A stretch of 64,000 bases of DNA from Diphasiastrum complanatum. Its lineage: Eukaryota > Streptophyta > Lycopodiopsida > Lycopodiales > Lycopodiaceae. The notes below the pieces were generated by a model. The model ran no database searches and was not told the origin of the DNA. It worked only from the letters and a program-made list of their open reading frames with translations. Position numbers and translations under genes: made by a program. Where the stretch lies: NCBI GenBank assembly GCA_029204225.1, contig CM055108.1, forward strand, positions 23,114,326 to 23,178,325, written 5' to 3'. Positions 58,019 through 64,000 of the stretch are shown piece after piece (position 1 is the stretch's first letter; each line of letters opens with the position of its first letter).

Positions 58019-58478
58019 TGTTAGCAACTGTGCTAACACAGAGAAAATAAAAAAATAATAATAAAAATCCGTGGCATGTGTTTTGTAAGACCACGTATGA
58101 GTATTGGTCAATAAACTTCAAACCATGGCATGTGTTTTGTAAGTCCATGAGTAGAAGCTTAAATAATAATAAAATAGCTTAAACTTAGATTTAGAACTTA
58201 GACTTAGGAAACTTAAGACTAGAAATATTTTATCTTAAGTTTTCCTAAGTTAAGAAATTTGAAGTTCTAAATCCTAAGTTAGAAGTTCTTGAAAAGCTAG
58301 AAACAGATTAGTCCCATAAGTTAGTAGACACTTATGGAAGACCCTCCTTGCCATAAAAGGAGAGGTATTTGCATTGTAACCAACACTTTTGAGATTAAGC
58401 TATCTTGCTCTCTATTTTGGAGAATTATCATTCTATGTCATTTGTGTTCCCTTTGGAAGGGTGCATAGCTTGAGGGAA
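58019..58478 (+). repeat. 3' LTR of gypsy element A, truncated
   Basis: It matches the first 460 bases or so of 49049-49857 with few differences, then breaks off at GAGGGAAGA. The duplicated block X follows. Confidence 0.9.
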
Positions 58479-58488
58479 GATATTTGGA

Positions 58489-59167
58489 GTGTATTTGGAA
58501 GATGCGTTAAATGGCATAATATTGCACCTAGATTTATTGTAATGTACTATTACTATTTTTAGAATGTGACTAAAGCACTTGTAAGATTCACTTTTTATTT
58601 TTAAAAAGTTGTGCAAATCAAAACTTTCTAATTTTGGATAGTCACAGACGTCCAAATTTACTAAAATTGAAAATGCTTTTAAAAATTAAAATAAATTTTT
58701 TTAAAATTTGGAGGGTCGCCCTCGGATGCCTCCCATCGCAAAAGGCCCCCGCAGGGGGGCCTTACCCTATACTTAATTGCATTTAGCAAGAGTTTTTCCA
58801 AAGCTACCTAATACATTTATGCTAAAATGGATAGAAATTTATGTGGCATATGATATCGGCCCAAAATTGTAGATGTCTTGACAGAATAGGAGAGTAAATG
58901 TATGGACAGAAGAAGGGAGGGAGTAAATAAAAAAAGACAAGGAGAGAAGAGCAGACGATGATGTCGTCTAGGTCTGGAAGTCCAATTTCTTCCTTGTGTC
59001 TTTTGGGATTTGCGCATAGGCAATGCACCCGAACACTGTTAGGTTCTTCAAAGAAGGCTTAGAGCCTGTCCACACCTCATGGGGTGTCTTGTCTGAGAGG
59101 GCCTTGGTCAAACATCTGTTCTAGACGTAAGCTCTAGTGGAGACAGCTTTAGCCCAGAATCTCTTGG
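58489..59167. repeat. Duplicated block X, copy 2
   Basis: Second copy of 48328-49048, including the GC hairpin (58742-58763) and the minus-strand copia integrase fragment (58970-59166). In position and strand this fragment is the continuation of the copia element whose integrase core is at 59620-59915. Confidence 0.9.
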
Positions 59168-59619
59168 TGTTAGCAACTGTGCTAACATAGAGAAAATAAA
59201 AAAATAATAAAAAAACTTCGTGGCATGTGTTTTGTAAGACCACATATGTGTATCTGTCAATAAACTTCAAGCCATGATATGTGTTTTGTAAGTCCATGAA
59301 TAGAAGCTTAAATAATAATAAAATAACTTAAACTTAGATTTAGAACTTAGACTTAGGAAACTTAAGATTAGAAATATTTTATCTTAAGTTAAGTTAGTAG
59401 ACACTTATGGAAGACCCTCTTTGCCATAAAAGGAGAGGTATTTGCATTGTAACCAACACTCTGAGATTATGCTAAATTGCTCTCTCTTTGAGATTATCAT
59501 TCTATTTCTTTGTTCATTGAAAGGTGCATAGCTTGAGGGAAGGTGCTCGGGCCTCCTCTTGTCTCCTTTCATTAGATCATTGTGGCATGTTTCTATTGGT
59601 TTATTTTGTTAGCCACAAT
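59168..59619 (+). repeat. Third, truncated copy of the gypsy element A LTR
   Basis: It starts TGTTAGCAACTGTGCTAACA at the same copia junction (CTCTTGG) as the 5' LTR. It lacks about 80 bases in the middle and ends near 59619 (equivalent to about 49579), where copia integrase resumes at ACGGTTCTTCC. The last 280 bases of the LTR are missing. Confidence 0.88.
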
Positions 59620-60441
59620 ACGGTTCTTCCTCTCAGCTAAGCCATTAGACTGAGGACTGTAAGGAGTGATGAATTGCTGCTCAATGCTTTGGCTTTGGCA
59701 GTACTCCTTAAACTCGACAGAGATGTATTCTCCATCGTTGTCTGAACTTAGGGCCTTGATCGTCCTTCTAGTCTCCTTTTCTGCATGCTCCTTGAAGATT
59801 CTGAAGCAGTTGAGGACTTCTGATTTTTTCTTTATAAAATACACCATCGTTCTTCTGGAGAATTCGTCAATAAAGGTTATAAAATACTTGGCATCCTTCA
59901 ACGAGGTTGTTTGCAGTATCTAGAGAACCACTTCTTCTTTGTCTGCGGATTCGACTGTTCCTTGTGCTAAGCTGGTTTCTGGTCTAGCTTGCATCACTAC
60001 GTCTTGATCGTTTATGACAGATCCGACAGCTGCCATTTGTCTTAGCAGGTTCTTGAATTGATTGATGTAATTCTGTAGAGAATCACCATTCATCATCTTG
60101 AGGGAGTATAATTTCATCCTGAGATGTAGCTTAGAAGCTATATCTCACACTTCGTATAGTGTGCTCAAGATGTCCCAGACTTCTTTCGATGTCTGAGCCT
60201 CGGATACATGGCCAATCTGGGTATCCGTGATGTTGAGGATGATCAACGCGAAAGCTTTTCCATCCTTCAGTTTCCATCTGGCGATTGCCGCGTCGTCCAC
60301 TTCGGGTTTTCCTTCTGCACCTATAACAACGTCGTACAATTCTTTTGCCATTAGTACAGTTTTCATCTTAAATTTCCACAGATGGTAATTGGCTCCATCA
60401 AATTTGTCCATGATAGGACTCGCTTTCCCTTGGGAATCCAT
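59620..60441 (-). pseudogene. Copia element 4: gag start fused by deletion to integrase core
   Basis: Gag runs from 60441 (MDSQGKASPIMDKFDGANYH, LWKFKMKTVLMAKELYDVV), a frame change follows near 60145, and then FKNLLRQMAAV. Near 59920 gag jumps to the integrase core (KDAKYFITFIDEFSRRTMVY, SSDNDGEY, NGLAERKN), so the zinc knuckle, protease and integrase finger are deleted. The second catalytic Asp and the Glu remain; the first Asp is lost. At 59620 the partial gypsy LTR cuts the frame. Confidence 0.9.
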
Positions 60442-60579
60442 GTGGAAGAATTAGTCTAAGTGATGGAGAAACTATTAGTGACTTAAGTATGAAAATCTGA
60501 TATTTACAGAACAAGAAAACAATTACTTTATCGGCTAGTAGAGTCTTGTGCTGTGGAAGCTTATCAAGCTATAAAAATA

Positions 60580-60591
60580 GCTCTGATACCA
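60580..60591 (-). promoter_or_regulatory. Primer-binding site of copia element 4
   Basis: The minus strand reads TGGTATCAGAGC directly after the LTR end CTCCAACA. Confidence 0.93.
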
Positions 60592-61561
60592 TGTTGGAGA
60601 GAGAGGGGAAGAATTTATGATGAACACGAACAAGAAACAAACTCAAACAAGAAACGAATGAGAAACGACCTCAAACATAAAATGTTTGTGCGCAGCGGAA
60701 TGAACTATACAACTCTCTCTCTAAGCATGACTACGCCTATCAGAATCACAGAACTTTAGTGATAGAAATCACGGTCATTCTAGATTACGTAGCCAGACAT
60801 TAATAGATGAAGCGCCAGAAGAATAATTTGTCACGAATAGCAAGACAAATTATATGTCGTGAATGATTTGCAAAGAGCTAGACTGATAGTCGCGAATGAT
60901 TTGCGAAAGACAAGACTAAATGTTAATCGTCTATTACCAATAAGAACAACTAGAAAGATCAGACAGAATGAATGATAAGCATAGCAATATTAACATAGAT
61001 CTGAACGTAGAACAATGAGCTATATCAGATTATGTATATCATGTATACATGTCAATAATGTGGTAGAGCACAATACAGTAGCAGACGAAACCGCGTGCCC
61101 TACAAAGCTTATTTCAATCTGTAAAAAGGAATTAAACCTTAATTTTGACAAAAATGAAGAATCAATGCTCAGGGCATCTACTTCGTTTATGTCGTCTTCT
61201 TCTGCTCTCTTCATCATCTCTTACACGAATGGTGTCCAGTATATATATATTACATATTATTACAGTGTGCAGATGTGAAAGTACAGAGTGGATGTGCTAT
61301 CTGTAGGAGATCGTGGGTGGCTGCAATCGTTGTCCAATCTGTTAGTGCAACTACATGGGGTGAGTGTGAAAAGGGTGCGACGTCAGCCAGTGTTGAAGTG
61401 AACGTTGGTGATGATGCAAAAAGTGCGTCACTCTTACGAATGGCCTTAGGATAAAAGATTTATAGGGTGCCTTAGCTTTTAGGGCACTTTTGGCATTCTG
61501 TAATATAGTGTTCCCTTTTCACGTGTCACCAGGATGTCGGCATGAGCATTTCTTTTCAACA
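60592..61561 (-). repeat. 5' LTR of copia element 4
   Basis: On the plus strand it starts TGTTGGAGAG and ends TTTTCAACA, with perfect TGTTG/CAACA inverted ends and a length of 970 bp. A TATATATATA box at 61240-61250 separates U3 (right) from R-U5 (left) for minus-strand transcription. No matching 3' LTR is found in the window. Confidence 0.85.
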
Positions 61562-62074
61562 ATTCGAAAGGAGATTTATTACATGCTAGGTTGTGATTGC
61601 TTGAGGCACGTTGGACCTCAAAAACTCTACAAGACTATAGTGGAACATGGATGCTCATGAGACAGTCAAGAAAAGGAGGTGGGCGCTACCTTTGCGTTAT
61701 TGGTCTACAAAGTCCAGTCTTCTTCAAGTAATCAAGTGTGATTTTCAAGCACCTTTTTTGAAGCTAGTTGCATGCAAATCTAGCACACCATTTTGGCCAA
61801 TTCCAGCGTACTTTGGACAAGAAAAACCAATGCTATTTCTTGCAGGAACCAAGGCTATTTGTTTTAGCACATGAACAAAGCTTTAGAGTCTGAGAGCAAG
61901 TGAGGAGGGTGCATCCACATCTCAAGTTGATTTGTAGGAGGTCACGACCTACAAACCAATCTTTTGGAGATCTGAGAGCCTATTTTTGTCTTTGGAATCA
62001 AGTGCAAACAACTATTTGCAAGCTACAAACAACCATTAAATTCTATTTTGCAACCCACTTAAACCTGATCTGTG
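61562..62074. other. Unassigned DNA flanking copia element 4
   Basis: Short plus-strand frames (75 codons at 61647, 101 codons at 61900) have no recognisable domain. They may be decayed gypsy leader sequence, since gag debris follows. Confidence 0.3.
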
Positions 62075-62560
62075 TGCAATTTTCAATTTTTGAAAGCACG
62101 GGTTCTCCTTTATTGCCGCAATTCACGCTTTTTCTTTTACAATGGGCTTTTTCTTGTTTTTCTTCTTCTTGTTGTATTGGTAACCAACAGCTTCTAGCTC
62201 ATTAAAAATAGCCTTTTCCTCTTATTATTCTTAGGCTTCTGGGCTGATTGGTCAAGCATACTCTTTTGTGAGGCAACCACGGTGCTATTGTAGGCTTTGG
62301 CTACTCAAATAATGTCTTCCAACGTATGGAGAACATTCCGTTTGCACTCATTTTGATAATTGACTGTTAATCCATAAATGAATTGCCACTATGCCAATTT
62401 TCGATCAAAGACTGGCACCTTGGCCAAACAATCCAAGAACTCTTGGACATGTGTGTCCAATTCTTGGCTACCCATCCGACAATTAACGGAACATACATTT
62501 CAGAATCATCAATTTTGACAAACGCCTTACGAAATTTCTCTTGTTGGGAATTCGAATGGT
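62075..62560 (-). pseudogene. Gypsy gag remnant, second copy of the 41.4-kb debris
   Basis: The minus strand reads VQEFLDCLAKVPVFDRKL, QFIYGLTVNYQNECKRN and VLHTLEDII, then a Lys-rich tail (TRRRKTRKKPIVKEK). These are gypsy gag-like phrases interrupted by stops. The Lys-rich tail matches 41378-41472. Confidence 0.6.
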
Positions 62561-62639
62561 GGATTAACCGACAATCACAACAACAAAAGCCAGTCGTTTC
62601 TGACATAAAATCGTGAAAAGCAATTTCATCAAATTTCGA

Positions 62640-63150
62640 GATGTCGGAGGATCTGTCGAAAACCATGTCAAAAAATCTATCACAAACAATTTGTCAGAAT
62701 TTGACATGTCAAAATCTGACACATGTTCCTTTCCGACTACCGGCAGATTGCCGGATTGTAATTCAAATTAGATGTCAGAATCCGTCACCTTAAAACGAGT
62801 CAGAAACCGACATATAGCTGTCGCCACATGGAGGTCATTTGGGGATGCCATGTGGAAAATGACAGTCCATGTGGATGTTGGAAATCAACAAATTTGCCTA
62901 GTATCTGCAGATTTTCGACGAACAGAGGACATTTTTAAATGTGTCAAAAATTACCGCCGACATCTTTTTTTGGTTTTGAAATGATGTCGAAAACCGACGG
63001 ATTTTTACCAATATCGAAATCCGACATCCACTGTATATTTTCGACGCACAGAGAACATTTTTATACATGTCGAAAATGTCTGATATCTCTCCTCCATCTG
63101 TTTTAGGGTTGAAATGGTTGTCGGAATCCAACATTGCAAAAAGCATTAAA
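62640..63150. repeat. Diverged tandem repeats with GTCGAAAA/CCGACA words
   Basis: Two units of about 125 bp start at ATTTTCGACGAACAGAGGACA (about 62910) and ATTTTCGACGCACAGAGAACA (about 63037). Shorter motifs such as GTCGGA, TCCGACA and GTCAGAA fill the stretch in both orientations, in the style of CACTA subterminal repeats. No CACTA terminus was found. Confidence 0.55.
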
Positions 63151-63786
63151 AGAAATTCGATTATATTTGGTGCATAGTTTATGCGCGCATTTTTTTGCGA
63201 ATAGGATCGGAGCTGGCAAAATGCTGCATTGAGTTCAACTATCGCTTCCTTGATACAATTGGTGTTTTAAAATGAGGTTAGAAATCATGAGTCATGTTTT
63301 TACCAATCCTATTAATATTTTTTCATCTAGCATAATTGATCCTTTTTCTCTCTCTCTCTCTCATTCTTTCGAAAGATGCATGTGATAGATGTTCTTAACG
63401 CAACGTTATTAATGTAATGTGGTCAGTCATAAGATCTAGGCTATCTTTAATTAAATTAAGCGATATGTGTACCATGGATGATGATTTCATTAATGAACGA
63501 AGTTTTAAAAAGTCTAACAACTTTGAAACGTTTTCTTTGAACAAGTTTGAAACATTTTTTAGCATTTTAGAGTTTGTGAATTAACTAAGTGGATAGCAAT
63601 TCACAACTTCATAACTAATGTATGGAAATTACAATCCATTCAATATTCACAAATCAAAATCATTGAAATTCGAACGTTATATTACATAATGTTGTGTGAC
63701 TTTCCGTCTCATGTACAATACATCGCGACGATATACATATATCCGAGAATTAAAAAAAAATAAAAACTACACTATATTATACACTA
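63151..63786. other. AT-rich DNA, nothing recognised
   Basis: It contains a (TC)n run near 63348-63361 and no credible reading frame. Confidence 0.4.
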
Positions 63787-63872
63787 CTACTCCTCGTTAG
63801 AGACACTAGTGTTGTCATCACCATGACCCGCAGATGCCACATGCTCTGCATATGGAGCTGGCGCTGCATGTC
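63787..63872 (-). other. Possible terminal exon, similar in style to the tandem gene family tail
   Basis: After an AAG acceptor-like site at 63873 the minus strand reads an Ala/His/Pro start and an acidic Ser tail (SAGHGDDNTSVSNEE) ending in TAG. This recalls the tails GDDEEDSNSSS and DGDDSAGSNN of the two copies at 14.8 and 22.8 kb. The match is short and compositional. Confidence 0.25.
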
Positions 63873-64000
63873 CTTGTATCAACACAAACAACAAATATGA
63901 AAATGGTAAGTTTTCGACCAGAGATCAATCTACTGATGATATATGTTGTAAAAAAGAACAAAAATGAATGACAAGTTAAAATTTTTACCATGAATTAATT

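Larger units (their letters stand above)
49049..58478 (+). mobile_element. Gypsy element A with accessory ORF in place of integrase
   Basis: The 5' LTR (49049-49857) is followed by a primer site, a 1.7-kb leader, gag, protease and RT. RNase H is truncated, a long non-canonical ORF follows (55580-57890), then a polypurine tract (58004-58018) and the first 460 bases of the 3' LTR. No integrase motif was found. Nonsense codons and frameshifts make it inactive as read. The gag resembles the minus-strand gag at 30 kb. The Asp-tRNA-like primer site and extra 3' ORF recall Athila/Tat-type elements, which is inference. Confidence 0.9.

Noticed and set aside
58817-59028. Ser/Leu/Tyr-rich minus frames (also at 48698-48913)
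   Set aside because: Chance extension of the copia integrase fragment into AT-rich noncoding sequence, duplicated with block X.
1-64000. CRISPR arrays, bacterial operons, ribosome-binding sites, tRNA and rRNA genes
   Set aside because: No regularly spaced repeats, no tRNA-like cloverleaf and no rRNA sequence seen; the content is that of a plant nuclear genome.

Overview
The window looks like intergenic DNA from a large, repeat-rich land-plant genome. It is AT-rich. It holds nested Ty1/copia and Ty3/gypsy LTR retrotransposons with plant-type primer sites (initiator-Met tRNA, probably Asp tRNA), a CACTA-type transposase with the plant DUF4218/DUF4216 arrangement, and a chromovirus with a C-terminal chromodomain. 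I cannot name the species. No rRNA, tRNA or CRISPR array was seen. Most coding matter is broken retroelement genes; host-like candidates are few.

Left part (1-13 kb): the 5' end of an unknown minus-strand gene at the left edge with a plausible promoter, then mostly featureless AT-rich DNA. This holds small tandem repeats, a decayed acidic reading frame (7.7-8.4 kb), a copia 5' stub (8.6-8.9 kb), small inverted repeats and microsatellites.

13-23 kb: two tandem, diverged, broken copies of one multi-exon gene family. The second copy is split by a copia element (15978-21866). Its near-identical 5-bp target duplication lets the host frame rejoin exactly. 23-31 kb: a copia 5' LTR whose gag start is interrupted by a CACTA element, then decayed sequence and a gypsy gag present as a large inverted repeat.

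31-41 kb: a copia-type element (31067-36540) that keeps gag and protease but has a 677-codon unknown ORF where integrase, RT and RNase H should be. Next comes a dead copia pol carrying a 600-bp TRIM element with a perfect target duplication. 41-48 kb: a degenerate chromovirus with perfect target duplication (41563-47160), inside an older gypsy remnant.

48-62 kb: a gypsy element (49049 to about 58478) whose pol stops inside RNase H and continues into a long Pro-rich/coiled-coil accessory ORF instead of integrase. It sits in a copia element whose 5' LTR is at 60592-61561; flank and LTR pieces are duplicated around it. The right end holds gypsy gag debris and tandem repeats. The most unusual items are the two retroelements carrying large non-canonical ORFs and the split tandem gene family.
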